A stretch of 64,000 nucleotides of DNA from Glandiceps talaboti (GCF_964340395.1 NC_135565.1:19910709-19974708), one strand, 5' to 3'. Shown: positions 24,235-42,700, numbered from the stretch's first letter. Numbers and translations: made by a program. The notes: generated by a model not told the origin, from the sequence alone.

Positions 24235-26865
24235 CATCATATATCTACAAGTGTATACATTGTATACATCATATATGTACAAGTATACATATTGTGTACA
24301 TCATATATCTACAAGTGTATACATTGTATACATCATATATCTACAAGCGTACACATTGTATACATCATATATCTACAAGTGTACACATTGTATACATCAT
24401 ATATCTACAAGTGTACACATTGTATACATCATATATCTACAAGTGTACACATTGTATACATCATATATCTACAAGTGTACACATTGTATGCACCATATAT
24501 CTACAAGTGTACACATTGTATACATCATATATCTACAAGTGTACACATTGTATACATCATATATCTACAAGTGTACACATTGTATACATCATATATGTAC
24601 AAGTATACATATTGTGTACATCATATATCTACAAGTGTATACATTGTATACATCATATATCTACAAGCGTACACATTGTATACATCATATATCTACAAGT
24701 GTACACATTGTATGCACCATATATCTATAAGTGTACACATTGTATACATCATATATCTACAAGTGTACACATTGTATACATCATATATCTACAAGTGTAT
24801 ACATTGTATACATCATATATCTACAAGTGTATACATTGTATACATCATATATGTACAAGTATACATATTGTGTACATCATATATCTACAAGTGTATACAT
24901 TGTATACATCATATATCTACAAGCGTACACATTGTATACATCATATATCTACAAGTGTACACTTTGTATATATCATATATCTACAAGTGTCCACATTGTA
25001 TACATCATATATCTACAAGTGTACACATTGTATGCATCATATATCTACAAGTGTACACATTGTATACATCATATATCTACAAGTGTACACATTGTATACA
25101 TCATATATCTACAAGTGTATACATTGTATGCATCATATATTTACAAGTGTACACATTGTATACATCATATATCTACAAGTGTACACATTGTATACATCAT
25201 ATATCTACAAGTGTATACATTGTATACATCATATATGGTATCTACAAGTGTACACATTGTATACATCATATATCTACAAGTGTACACTTTGTATATATCA
25301 TATATCTACAAGTGTACACATTGTATACATCATATATCTACATGTTTACACATTGTATACACCATATATCTACAAGTGTACACATTGTATACATCATATA
25401 TCTACAAGTGTCCACATTGTATACATCATATATCTACAAGTTAACACATTGTATACATCATATATCTACAAGTGTACACATTGTGTACACCATATATATA
25501 CAAGCTTACACATTGTAGGCATCATATATCTACAAGTGTACATATTTATACATCATATATCTACAAGTGTAAATATTGTTTATATATCTACAAGTGTACA
25601 CATTGTATACATCATATATCTACAAGTGTATACATTGTAAACATATATCTACAAGTGTACACATTGTATGCATCATATATCTACAAGTGTCCACATTGTA
25701 TACATCATATATCTACAAGTGTACACATCGTATACATCATATATCTACAAGTGTACACATTGCATACATCATATATCTACAAGTGTACACATCGTATACA
25801 TCATATATCTACAAGTGTACACATTGTATACATCATATATATACAAGCTTACACATTGTAGGCATCATATATCTACAAGTGTACACATTGTATACATCAT
25901 ATATCCACAAGTGTACACATTGTATACATCATATATCTACAATTGTACACATTGTATACATCATATATCTACAAGTGTACACACTGTATGCATCATATAT
26001 CTACAAGTGTATACATTGTATACATCATATATCTACAAGTGTACACATTGTATACATCATATATCTACAAGTATACACATTGTGTACATCATATATCTAT
26101 AAGTGTACACATTGTATACATCATATATCTACAAGTGTACACATTGTATACATCATATATCTACAACTGTACACATTGTATGCATCATATATCTACAAGT
26201 GTACACATTGTATACATCATATATCTACAAGTGTATACATTGTATACATCATATATCTACAAGTGTACATATTATATACATCATATATGGTATCTACAAG
26301 TGTACACATTGTATACATCATATATCTACAAGTGTACACTTTGTATATATCATATATCTACAAGTGTACACATTGTATACATCATATATCTACATGTTTA
26401 CACATTGTATACACCATATATCTACAAGTGTACACATTGTATACATCATATATCTACAAGTGTCCACATTGTATACATCATATATCTACAAGTTAACACA
26501 TTGTATACATCATATATCTACAAGTGTACACATTGTATACACCATATATATACAAGCTTACACATTGTAGGCATTATATATCTACAAGTGTACATATTTA
26601 TACATCATATACGGTATCTACAAGTGTACATATTTATACATCATATATCTACAAGTGTAAATATTGTTTACACCATATATCTACAAGTGTGTACAATGTA
26701 TACATCATATATCTACAAGTGTACACATTGTATGCATCATATATCTACAAGTTAACACATTGTATGCATCATATATCTACAAGTGAACACATTGTATATA
26801 TCATATATCTACAAGTGTGTACATTGTATACATCATATATCTACAAGTGTACACATTGTATGTAT
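24235..26865. repeat. 32-bp satellite array, left block
   Basis: Monomer CATCATATATCTACAAGTGT + ACACATTGTATA, 32 bp, about 80 copies with point variants (GCATAC, TATACA, CCACAT). All three plus-strand frames of the monomer lack stops, so 32-residue peptide repeats rich in Tyr, His, Cys and Ile appear in every frame. The strand-wide openness is a property of the monomer, not evidence of coding. Confidence 0.97.
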
Positions 26866-27715
26866 ATGTTATATGCCAAATACCGTTCCATATCTTGCTG
26901 CGAGAGGCAATTTTTCTGGTAAAACGGAGAGCCGGAGGCGAGCCGTTATACCAGAAAAATTGCCTCGAGCAGCAAGATGTGGAACCGTATTTTGCAAATA
27001 ACATACATAAGTCCCCTGCCACTACGAAATTCAATTTTTGAATGTCTAAAATGCTGTTTCATTTTAAAACAAAAGCACTTCCGTGTTATACTGTGGGGCG
27101 TAGTATAACGTACTTCTCTAATGACTGCAGTGCGGTTGTTTACATCTCCGCCTTAACTTTATCATCCAATCAGAGTGCGCGTTTGCTCAGTAGTATGACG
27201 TATTGTTTACTATTTGCATATCACTCATAGATATATTTAAACAGCAGAATAATGAGTTCGTCTTTGTTTTGCATACTGTATTCCATTAAATGTACAGAAA
27301 TATTCGTGATATACTTTGTTGTTCTAGTTAAGCAAAAAATGCACCCTCTGTGGTGGTAATTTTGATATCCTTCATAAATTTAGGAATTCATGTTCACCAT
27401 CGCGTGATGACCGTGTGTTCGCCGTATCTGGACTATCGCCGTTCTGCTTGGAATTTTTGACATTTTCCCTCTGACACAAAACATACAGTTCAGAGACTTG
27501 TTACAATATATACAACGATGATATTTCATACAGTTGACAATAAATTTGGCATTTGGAAATATTGGTAATAGCTGTATTTCTAGTTGTCTGCTTGGTTTGT
27601 TTACAAGGGGACGTCCAGTAATAACGGAGAGCCGGAGGCGAGGCGTTATACCGGAAAAATTACCTCGAGCAGCAAGATGTGCAACAGTATTTGGCAAATA
27701 ACATACTTATACGTC
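26866..27715. mobile_element. Foldback element inserted in the satellite
   Basis: The left end, about 26868-27007, is a complete palindrome: arms TATGTTATATGCCAAATACC... and ...GTATTTTGCAAATAACATA around a GGAGAGCCGGAGGCGAGCC centre. About 600 bp of unique sequence follow, then at 27623-27712 the centre and one arm recur, ending TTTGGCAAATAACATAC. The two outer ends are thus inverted terminal repeats. The unique part holds ATCCAATCAG near 27162 (CCAAT box type) and ATATATTTAAA near 27231 (TATA type). No transposase ORF; non-autonomous. Confidence 0.78.
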
Positions 27716-30700
27716 ACATATTGTATACATCATATATGGTATCTACAAGTGTACACATTGTATACATCATATATCTACAAGTGTACACATTGTATACACC
27801 ATATATCTACAAGTGTACACTTTGTATACATCATATATCTACAAGTGTACACATTGTTTACACCATATATCTACAAGTGTACACATTGTAGGCATCATAT
27901 ATCTACAAGTGTACACATTGTATACATCACATATCTGCAAGACAGTGTGTACATTGTATACGTCATATATCTACAAGTGTACACATTGTATGCATCATAT
28001 ATCTACAAGTGTACACAATGTATACATCATATATCTACAAGTGTACACATTATATACACCATACATCTACAAGTGTCCACATTGTATACATCATATACGG
28101 TATCTACAAAAGTACACATTGTATACATCATATATCTACAAGTGTACACACTGTATGCATCATATATCTACAAGTGTACACACTGTATACATCATATATC
28201 TACATGTTTACACATTGTATACATCATATATCTACAAGTGTACACACTGTATACATCATATATCTACAAGTGTACACACTGTATACATCATATATCTACA
28301 AGTGTACACACTGTATACATCATATATCTACAAGTGTACTCACTGTATACATCATATATCTACAAGTGTACACATTGTATACATATATCTACAAGTGTAC
28401 ACATTGTATACATCATATATCTACAAGTGTACACACTGTATACATCAAATATCTACAAGTGTACACATTGTATGCATCATATATCTACAACTGTACACAT
28501 TGTATACATCATATATCTACAAGTGTACACATTGTATACAGTATATATCTACAAGTGTACACATTGTATACATCATATATCTACAAATGTACACATTGTA
28601 TACATCATATATCTACAAGTGTACACATTGTATACATCATATATCTACAAGTGTACACATTGTATACAGTATATATCTACAAGTGTACACATTGTATACA
28701 TCATATATATACAAGTGTACACATTGTATACATCATATATCTACAAGTGTACACATTGTATACATCATATATCTACAAGAGTACACATTGTATGCATCAT
28801 ATATCTACAAGTGTCCACATTGTATACATCATATATCTACAAGTGTACACATTATATACATATACACGTTGTATCTACAAGTGTACACATCATATACATC
28901 ATATATCTACAAGTGTACACATTGTATACAGTATATATCTACAAGTGTACACATTGTATACATCATATATCTACAAATGTACACATTGTATACAGCATAT
29001 ATCTACAAATGTACACATTGTATACATCATATATCTACAAGTGTACACATTGTATACATATATACAAGTGTACACATTGTATACATCATATATCAACAAG
29101 TGTACACATTGTATACATCATATATCTACAAGTGTACACATTGTAGGCATCATATATCTACAAGTGTACACATTGTATACACCATATATCTACAAGTGTA
29201 CACATTGTATACATCATATATCTACAAGTGTACACATTGTATACATCATATATGGTATCTACAAGTGTACACATTGTATACATCACATATCTGCAAGTGT
29301 GTACATTGTATATGTCATATATCTACAAGTGTACACATTGTATACACCATACATCTACAAGTGTCCACATTGTATACATCGTATACGGTATCTACAAAAG
29401 TACACATTGTATACATCATATATCTACAAGTGTACACACTGTATACATCATATATCTACAAGTGAACACACTGTATACATCATATATCTACAAGTGTACA
29501 CACTGTATACATCATATATCTACAAGTGTACACACTGTATACATCATATATCTACAAGTGTACACACTGTATACATCATATATCTACAAGTGTACACATT
29601 GTATTCATATATCTACAAGTGGATACACATTGTATACATCATATATCTACAAGTGTACACATTGTATACATCATATATCTACAATAGCTATTACACATTG
29701 TATACATCATATATCTACAAGTGTACACATTGTATACATCATATATCTATACGTGGATACACATTGTATACATCATATATCTACAAGTGTACACATTGTA
29801 TACATCATATATCTACAATAGCTATTACACATTGTATACATCATATATCTACAAGTGTACACATTGTATACATCATATATCTATACGTGGATACACATTG
29901 TATACGTCATATATCTACAAGTGTACACATTGTATACACCATACATCTACAAGTGTCCACATTGTATACATCGTATACGGTATCTACAAAAGTACACATT
30001 GTATACATCATATATCTACAAGTGTACACACTGTATACATCATATATCTACAAGTGAACACACTGTATACATCATATATCTACAAGTGTACACACTGTAT
30101 ACATCATATATCTACAAGTGTACACACTGTATACATCATATATCTACAAGTGTACACACTGTATACATCATATATCTACAAGTGTACACATTGTATACAT
30201 CATATATCTACAAGTGTACACATTGTATACATCATATATCTACAAATGTACACATTGTATACATCATATATCTACAAGTGTACACATTGTATACATCATA
30301 TATCTACAAGTGTACACATTGTATTCATATATCTACAAGTGGATACACATTGTATACATCATATATCTACAAGTGTACACATTGTATACATCATATATCT
30401 ACAATAGCTATTACACATTGTATACATCATATATCTACAAGTGTACACATTGTATACATCATATACCTACAAGTGTACACATTGTATACATCATATATCT
30501 ATGAGTGTACACATTGTATACATCATATATCTACAAGTGTACACATTGTATACATCATATATCTACAAGTGTACACATTGTATGCATCATATATCTACAA
30601 GTGTCCACATTGTATACATCATATATCTACAAGTGTACACATTATATACATCATATATCTACAAGTGTACACATTGTATACGTCATATATCTACAAGTGT

Positions 30701-33700
30701 ACACATTGTATACATATACATGTTGTATCTACAATTGTACACACTGTATACATCATATATCTACAAATGTACACATTGTATACATCATATATCTATAAGT
30801 ATACACATTGTATACATCATATATCTACAAGTGTACACATTGTATACAGTATATATCTACAAGTGTACACATCGTATACATCATATATCTACAAGTGTAC
30901 ACATTGTATACAGTATATATCTACAAGTGTCCACATTGTATACATCATATATCTACAAGTGTACACATTGTATACAGTATATATCTACAAGTATACACAT
31001 CATATACATCATATATCTACAAGTGTACACATTGTATACAGTATATATCTACAAGTGTACACATTGTATACATCATATATCTACAAATGTACACATTGTA
31101 TACATCATATATCTACAAATGTACACATTGTATACATCATATATCTACAAGTGTACACATTGTATACATATATACAAGTGTACACATTGTATACATCATA
31201 TATCAACAAGTTTACACACTGTATGCATCATATATCTACAAGTGTACACATTGTATTCATCATATATCTACAAGTGTACACATTGTATACATCATATATC
31301 TACAAATGTACACATTGTATGCATCATATATCTACAAGTGTACACATTATACATATACACGTTGTATCTACAAGTGTACACATCATATACATCAGATATC
31401 TACAATTGCACACATTGTATACATCATATATCTACAAATGTACACATTGTATACAGTATATATCTACAAGTGTACACATTGTATACATCATATATCTACA
31501 AATGTACACATTGTATACAGTATATATCTACAAGTGTACACATTGTATACATCATATATCTACAAGTGTACACATTGTATACAGTATATATCTACAAGTG
31601 TACACATTGTATACATCATATATCTACAAATGTACACATTGTATACAGTATATATCTACAAGTGTCCACATTGTATACATCATATATCTACAAGTGTACA
31701 CATTGTATACAGTATATATCTACAAGTGTACACATCATATACATCATATATCTACAAGTGTACACATTGTATACAGTATATATCTACAAGTGTACACATT
31801 GTATACATCATATATCTACAAATGTACACATTGTATACATCATATATCTACAAATGTACACATTGTATACATCATATATCTACAAGTGTACACATTGTAT
31901 ACATATATACAAGTGTACACATTGTATACATCATATATCAACAAGTTTACACACTGTATGCATCATATATCTACAAGTGTACACATTGTATTCATCATAT
32001 ATCTACAAGTGTACACATTGTATACATCATATATCTACAAATGTACACATTGTATGCATCATATATCTACAAGTGTACACATTATATACATATACACGTT
32101 GTATCTACAAGTGTACACATCATATACATCAGATATCTACAATTGCACACATTGTATACATCATATATCTACAAATGTACACATTGTATACAGTATATAT
32201 CTACAAGTGTACACATTGTATACATCATATATCTACAAATGTACACATTGTATGCATCATATATCTACAAGTGTACACATTATATACATATACACGTTGT
32301 ATCTACAAGTGTACACATTGTATACATCATATATCTACAATTGCACACATTGTATACATCATATATCTACAAATGTACACATTGTATACAGTATATATCT
32401 ACAAGTGTACACATTATATACATCATATATCTACAAATGTACACATTGTATACAGTATATATCTACAAGTGTACACATTGTATACATCATATATCTACAA
32501 GTGTACACATTGTATACAGTATATATCTACAAGTGTACACATCGTATACATCATATATCTACAAGTGTACACATTGTATACAGTATATATATACAAGTGT
32601 ACACATTGTATACATCATATATCTACAAGTGTACACATTGTATATAGTATATATCTACAAGTGTACACATCGTATACATCATATATCTACAATTGTACAC
32701 ATTGTATACATCATATATCTACAAGTGTACACATCGTATACATCATATATCTACAAGTGTACACATTGTATACAGTATATATCTACAAGTGTCCACATTG
32801 TATACATCATATATCTACAAGTGTACACATTGTATACAGTATATATCTACAAGTGTACACATTGTATACATCATATATCTACAAGTGTACACATTGTATA
32901 CATCATATATCTACAAGTGTACACATTGTATACAGTATATATCTACAAGTGTCCACATTGTATACATCATATATCTACAAGTGTACACATTGTATACAGT
33001 ATATATCTACAAGTGTACACATTGTATACATCATATATCTACAAATGTACACATTGTATGCATCATATATCTACAAGTGTACACATTATATACATATACA
33101 CGTTGTATCTACAAGTGTACACATTGTATACATCATATATCTACAATTGCACACATTGTATACATCATATATCTACAAATGTACACATTGTATACAGTAT
33201 ATATCTACAAGTGTACACATTGTATACATCATATATCTACAAATGTACACATTGTATACAGTGTATATCTACAAGTGTACACATTGTATACATCATATAT
33301 CTACAAGTGTACACATTGTATACAGTATATATCTAGAAGTGTACACATCGTATACATCATATATCTACAAGTGTACACATTGTATACAGTATATATCTAC
33401 AAGTGTACACATCGTATACATCATATATCTACAAGTGTACACATTGTATATAGTATATATCTACAAGTGTACACATCGTATACATCATATATCTACAAGT
33501 GTACACATTGTATACAGTATATATCTACAAGTGTACACATCGTATACATCATATATCTACAAGTGTACACATTGTATACAGTATATATCTACAAGTGTCC
33601 ACATTGTATACATCATATATCTACAAGTGTACACATTGTATACAGTATATATCTACAAGTGTACACATCATATACATCATATATCTACAAGTGTACACAT

Positions 33701-36700
33701 TGTATACAGTATATATCTACAAGTGTACACATTGTATACATCATATATCTACAAATGTACACATTGTATACATCATATATCTACAAATGTACACATTGTA
33801 TACATCATATATCTACAAGTGTACACATTGTATACATATATACAAGTGTACACATTGTATACATCATATATCAACAAGGTTACACACTGTATGCATCATA
33901 TATCTACAAGTGTACACATTGTATTCATCATATATCTACAAGTGTACACATTGTATACATCATATATCTACAAATGTACACATTGTATGCATCATATATC
34001 TACAAGTGTACACATATACATATACACGTTGTATCTACAAGTGTACACATCATATACATCAGATATCTACAATTGCACACATTGTATACATCATATATCT
34101 ACAAATGTACACATTGTATACAGTATATATCTACAAGTGTACACATTGTATACATCATATATCTACAAATGTACACATTGTATACAGTATATATCTCTAA
34201 GTGTACACATTGTATATAGTATATATCTACAAGTGTACACATTGTATACATCATATATCTACAAGTGTACACATTGTATACAGTATATATCTACAAGTGT
34301 ACACATTGTATACATCATATATCTACAAATGTACACATTGTATACAGTATATATCTACAAGTGTCCACATTGTATACATCATATATCTACAAGTGTACAC
34401 ATTGTATACAGTATATATCTACAAGTGTACACATCATATACATCATATATCTACAAGTGTACACATTGTATACAGTATATATCTACAAGTGTACACATTG
34501 TATACATCATATATCTACAAATGTACACATTGTATACATCATATATCTACAAATGTACACATTGTATACATCATATATCTACAAGTGTACACATTGTATA
34601 CATATATACAAGTGTACACATTGTATACATCATATATCAACAAGTTTACACACTGTATGCATCATATATCTACAAGTGTACACATTGTATTCATCATATA
34701 TCTACAAGTGTACACATTGTATACATCATATATCTACAAATGTACACATTGTATGCATCATATATCTACAAGTGTACACATTATATACATATACACGTTG
34801 TATCTACAAGTGTACACATCATATACATCAGATATCTACAATTGCACACATTGTATACATCATATATCTACAAATGTACACATTGTATACAGTATATATC
34901 TACAAGTGTACACATTGTATACATCATATATCTACAAATGTACACATTGTATGCATCATATATCTACAAGTGTACACATTATATACATATACACGTATCT
35001 ACAAGTGTACACATTGTATACATCATATATCTACAATTGCACACATTGTATACATCATATATCTACAAATGTACACATTGTATACAGTATATATCTACAA
35101 GTGTACACATTGTATACATCATATATCTACAAATGTACACATTGTATACAGTATATATCTACAAGTGTACACATTGTATACATCATATATCTACAAGTGT
35201 ACACATTGTATACATCATATATCTACAAATGTACACATTGTATACATCATATATCTACAAGTGTACACATTGTATACATCATATATCTACAAGTGTACAC
35301 ATTGTATTCATATATCTACAAGTGGATACACATTGTATACATCATATATCTACAAGTGTACACATTGTATACATCATATATCTACAATAGCTATTACACA
35401 TTGTATACATCATATATCTACAAGTGTACACATTGTATACATCATATACCTACAAGTGTACACATTGTATACATCATATATCTATGAGTGTACACATTGT
35501 ATACATCATATATCTACAAGTGTACACATTGTATACATCATATATCTACAAGTGTACACATTGTATGCATCATATATCTACAAGTGTCCACATTGTATAC
35601 ATCATATATCTACAAGTGTACACATTATATACATCATATATCTACAAGTGTACACATTGTATACGTCATATATCTACAAGTGTACACATTGTATACATAT
35701 ACATGTTGTATCTACAATTGTACACACTGTATACATCATATATCTACAAATGTACACATTGTATACATCATATATCTATAAGTATACACATTGTATACAT
35801 CATATATCTACAAGTGTACACATTGTATACAGTATATATCTACAAGTGTACACATCGTATACATCATATATCTACAAGTGTACACATTGTATACAGTATA
35901 TATCTACAAGTGTCCACATTGTATACATCATATATCTACAAGTGTACACATTGTATACAGTATATATCTACAAGTGTACACATCATATACATCATATATC
36001 TACAAGTGTACACATTGTATACAGTATATATCTACAAGTGTACACATTGTATACATCATATATCTACAAATGTACACATTGTATACATCATATATCTACA
36101 AATGTACACATTGTATACATCATATATCTACAAGTGTACACATTGTATACATATATACAAGTGTACACATTGTATACATCATATATCAACAAGTTTACAC
36201 ACTGTATGCATCATATATCTACAAGTGTACACATTGTATTCATCATATATCTACAAGTGTACACATTGTATACATCATATATCTACAAGTGTACACATTG
36301 TATGCATCATATATCTACAAGTGTACACATTGTATACATCATATATCTACAAATGTACACATTGTATGCATCATATATCTACAAGTGTACACATTATATA
36401 CATATACACGTTGTATCTACAAGTGTACACATCATATACATCAGATATCTACAATTGCACACATTGTATACATCATATATCTACAAATGTACACATTGTA
36501 TACAGTATATATCTACAAGTGTACACATTGTATACATCATATATCTACAAATGTACACATTGTATACAGTATATATCTACAAGTGTACACATTGTATACA
36601 GTATATATCTACAAGTGTACACATTGTATACATCATATATCTACAAATGTACACATTGTATACAGTATATATCTACAAGTGTACACATTGTATACATCAT

Positions 36701-39700
36701 ATATCTACAAATGTACACATTGTATGCATCATATATCTACAAGTGTACACATTATATACATATACACGTATCTACAAGTGTACACATTGTATACATCATA
36801 TATCTACAATTGCACACATTGTATACATCATATATCTACAAATGTACACATTGTATACAGTATATATCTACAAGTGTACACATTGTATACATCATATATC
36901 TACAAATGTACACATTGTATACAGTATATATCTACAAGTGTACACATTGTATACATCATATATCTACAAGTGTACACATTGTATACATCATATATCTACA
37001 AATGTACACATTGTATACATCATATATCTACAAGTGTACACATTGTATACATCATATATCTACAAGTGTACACATTGTATTCATATATCTACAAGTGGAT
37101 ACACATTGTATACATCATATATCTACAAGTGTACACATTGTATACATCATATATCTACAATAGCTATTACACATTGTATACATCATATATCTACAAGTGT
37201 ACACATTGTATACATCATATACCTACAAGTGTACACATTGTATACATCATATATCTATGAGTGTACACATTGTATACATCATATATCTACAAGTGTACAC
37301 ATTGTATACATCATATATCTACAAGTGTACACATTGTATGCATCATATATCTACAAGTGTCCACATTGTATACATCATATATCTACAAGTGTACACATTA
37401 TATACATCATATATCTACAAGTGTACACATTGTATACGTCATATATCTACAAGTGTACACATTGTATACATATACATGTTGTATCTACAATTGTACACAC
37501 TGTATACATCATATATCTACAAATGTACACATTGTATACATCATATATCTATAAGTATACACATTGTATACATCATATATCTACAAGTGTACACATTGTA
37601 TACAGTATATATCTACAAGTGTACACATCGTATACATCATATATCTACAAGTGTACACATTGTATACAGTATATATCTACAAGTGTCCACATTGTATACA
37701 TCATATATCTACAAGTGTACACATTGTATACAGTATATATCTACAAGTGTACACATCATATACATCATATATCTACAAGTGTACACATTGTATACAGTAT
37801 ATATCTACAAGTGTACACATTGTATACATCATATATCTACAAATGTACACATTGTATACATCATATATCTACAAATGTACACATTGTATACATCATATAT
37901 CTACAAGTGTACACATTGTATACATATATACAAGTGTACACATTGTATACATCATATATCAACAAGTTTACACACTGTATGCATCATATATCTACAAGTG
38001 TACACATTGTATTCATCATATATCTACAAGTGTACACATTGTATACATCATATATCTACAAGTGTACACATTGTATGCATCATATATCTACAAGTGTACA
38101 CATTGTATACATCATATATCTACAAATGTACACATTGTATGCATCATATATCTACAAGTGTACACATTATATACATATACACGTTGTATCTACAAGTGTA
38201 CACATCATATACATCAGATATCTACAATTGCACACATTGTATACATCATATATCTACAAATGTACACATTGTATACAGTATATATCTACAAGTGTACACA
38301 TTGTATACATCATATATCTACAAATGTACACATTGTATACAGTATATATCTACAAGTGTACACATTGTATACATCATATATCTACAAGTGTACACATTGT
38401 ATACAGTATATATCTACAAGTGTACACATTGTATACATCATATATCTACAAATGTACACATTGTATACAGTATATATCTACAAGTGTCCACATTGTATAC
38501 ATCATATATCTACAAGTGTACACATTGTATACAGTATATATCTACAAGTGTACACATCATATACATCATATATCTACAAGTGTACACATTGTATACAGTA
38601 TATATCTACAAGTGTACACATTGTATACATCATATATCTACAAATGTACACATTGTATACATCATATATCTACAAATGTACACATTGTATACATCATATA
38701 TCTACAAGTGTACACATTGTATACATATATACAAGTGTACACATTGTATACATCATATATCAACAAGTTTACACACTGTATGCATCATATATCTACAAGT
38801 GTACACATTGTATTCATCATATATCTACAAGTGTACACATTGTATACATCATATATCTACAAATGTACACATTGTATGCATCATATATCTACAAGTGTAC
38901 ACATTATATACATATACACGTTGTATCTACAAGTGTACACATCATATACATCAGATATCTACAATTGCACACATTGTATACATCATATATCTACAAATGT
39001 ACACATTGTATACAGTATATATCTACAAGTGTACACATTGTATACATCATATATCTACAAATGTACACATTGTATGCATCATATATCTACAAGTGTACAC
39101 ATTATATACATATACACGTTGTATCTACAAGTGTACACATTGTATACATCATATATCTACAATTGCACACATTGTATACATCATATATCTACAAATGTAC
39201 ACATTGTATACAGTATATATCTACAAGTGTACACATTATATACATCATATATCTACAAATGTACACATTGTATACAGTATATATCTACAAGTGTACACAT
39301 TGTATACATCATATATCTACAAGTGTACACATTGTATACAGTATATATCTACAAGTGTACACATCGTATACATCATATATCTACAAGTGTACACATTGTA
39401 TACAGTATATATACAAGTGTACACATTGTATACATCATATATCTACAAGTGTACACATTGTATATAGTATATATCTACAAGTGTACACATCGTATACATC
39501 ATATATCTACAATTGTACACATTGTATACATCATATATCTACAAGTGTACACATCGTATACATCATATATCTACAAGTGTACACATTGTATACAGTATAT
39601 ATCTACAAGTGTCCACATTGTATACATCATATATCTACAAGTGTACACATTGTATACAGTATATATCTACAAGTGTACACATTGTATACATCATATATCT

Positions 39701-42700
39701 ACAAGTGTACACATTGTATACATCATATATCTACAAGTGTACACATTGTATACAGTATATATCTACAAGTGTCCACATTGTATACATCATATATCTACAA
39801 GTGTACACATTGTATACAGTATATATCTACAAGTGTACACATTGTATACATCATATATCTACAAATGTACACATTGTATGCATCATATATCTACAAGTGT
39901 ACACATTATATACATATACACGTTGTATCTACAAGTGTACACATTGTATACATCATATATCTACAATTGCACACATTGTATACATCATATATCTACAAAT
40001 GTACACATTGTATACAGTATATATCTACAAGTGTACACATTGTATACATCATATATCTACAAATGTACACATTGTATACAGTGTATATCTACAAGTGTAC
40101 ACATTGTATACATCATATATCTACAAGTGTACACATTGTATACAGTATATATCTAGAAGTGTACACATCGTATACATCATATATCTACAAGTGTACACAT
40201 TGTATACAGTATATATCTACAAGTGTACACATCGAATACATCATATATCTACAAGTGTACACATTGTATATAGTATATATCTACAAGTGTACACATCGTA
40301 TACATCATATATCTACAAGTGTACACATTGTATACAGTATATATCTACAAGTGTACACATCGTATACATCATATATCTACAAGTGTACACATTGTATACA
40401 GTATATATCTACAAGTGTCCACATTGTATACATCATATATCTACAAGTGTACACATTGTATACAGTATATATCTACAAGTGTACACATCATATACATCAT
40501 ATATCTACAAGTGTACACATTGTATACAGTATATATCTACAAGTGTACACATTGTATACATCATATATCTACAAATGTACACATTGTATACATCATATAT
40601 CTACAAATGTACACATTGTATACATCATATATCTACAAGTGTACACATTGTATACATATATACAAGTGTACACATTGTATACATCATATATCAACAAGGT
40701 TACACACTGTATGCATCATATATCTACAAGTGTACACATTGTATTCATCATATATCTACAAGTGTACACATTGTATACATCATATATCTACAAATGTACA
40801 CATTGTATGCATCATATATCTACAAGTGTACACATTATATACATATACACGTTGTATCTACAAGTGTACACATCATATACATCAGATATCTACAATTGCA
40901 CACATTGTATACATCATATATCTACAAATGTACACATTGTATACAGTATATATCTACAAGTGTACACATTGTATACATCATATATCTACAAATGTACACA
41001 TTGTATGCATCATATATCTACAAGTGTACACATTATATACATATACACGTTGTATCTACAAGTGTACACATTGTATACATCATATATCTACAATTGCACA
41101 CATTGTATACATCATATATCTACAAATGTACACATTGTATACAGTATATATCTACAAGTGTACACATTGTATACATCATATATCTACAAATGTACACATT
41201 GTATACAGTGTATATCTACAAGTGTACACATTGTATACATCATATATCTACAAGTGTACACATTGTATACAGTATATATCTAGAAGTGTACACATCGTAT
41301 ACATCATATATCTACAAGTGTACACATTGTATACAGTATATATCTACAAGTGTACACATCGTATACATCATATATCTACAAGTGTACACATTGTATATAG
41401 TATATATCTACAAGTGTACACATCGTATACATCATATATCTACAAGTGTACACATTGTATACAGTATATATCTACAAGTGTACACATCGTATACATCATA
41501 TATCTACAAGTGTACACATTGTATACAGTATATATCTACAAGTGTCCACATTGTATACATCATATATCTACAAGTGTACACATTGTATACAGTATATATC
41601 TACATGTGTACACATCATATACATCATATATCTACAAGTGTACACATTGTATACATCATATATCTACAAATGTACACATTGTATACATCATATATCTACA
41701 AATGTACACATTGTATACATCATATATCTACAAGTGTACACATTGTATACATATATACAAGTGTACACATTGTATACATCATATATCAACAAGGTTACAC
41801 ACTGTATGCATCATATATCTACAAGTGTACACATTGTATTCATCATATATCTACAAGTGTACACATTGTATACATCATATATCTACAAATGTACACATTG
41901 TATGCATCATATATCTACAAGTGTACACATTATATACATATACACGTTGTATCTACAAGTGTACACATTATATACATCAGATATCTACAATTGCACACAT
42001 TGTATACATCATATATCTACAAATGTACACATTGTATACAGTATATATCTACAAGTGTACACATTGTATACATCATATATCTACAAATGTACACATTGTA
42101 TACAGTATATATCTACAAGTGTACACATTGTATACATCATATATCTACAAGTGTACACATTGTATACAGTATATATCTACAAGTGTACACATCGTATACA
42201 TCATATATCTACAAGTGTACACATTGTATACAGTATATATCTACAAGTGTACACATTGTATACATCATATATCTACAAGTGTACACATTGTATATAGTAT
42301 ATATCTACAAGTGTACACATCGTATACATCATATATCTCTAAGTGTACACATTGTATACATCATATATCTACAAGTGTACACATTATATATCTCTAAGTG
42401 TACACATTGTATATAGTATATATCTACAAGTGTACACATTGTATACATCATATATCTACAAGTGTACACATTGTATACAGTATATATCTACAAGTGTACA
42501 CATTGTATACATCATATATCTACAAATGTACACATTGTATACAGTATATATCTACAAGTGTCCACATTGTATACATCATATATCTACAAGTGTACACATT
42601 GTATACAGTATATATCTACAAGTGTACACATCATATACATCATATATCTACAAGTGTACACATTGTATACAGTATATATCTACAAGTGTACACATTGTAT

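Noticed and set aside
26867-27041. Small open frames over the foldback element
   Set aside because: They arise from the palindromic arms and appear on both strands. No transposase or other domain.
34265-40156. 1963-codon open frame on the plus strand
   Set aside because: It is entirely 32-bp satellite. All three plus frames are equally open and encode the same cyclic peptide, with no domain, start context or splice structure.
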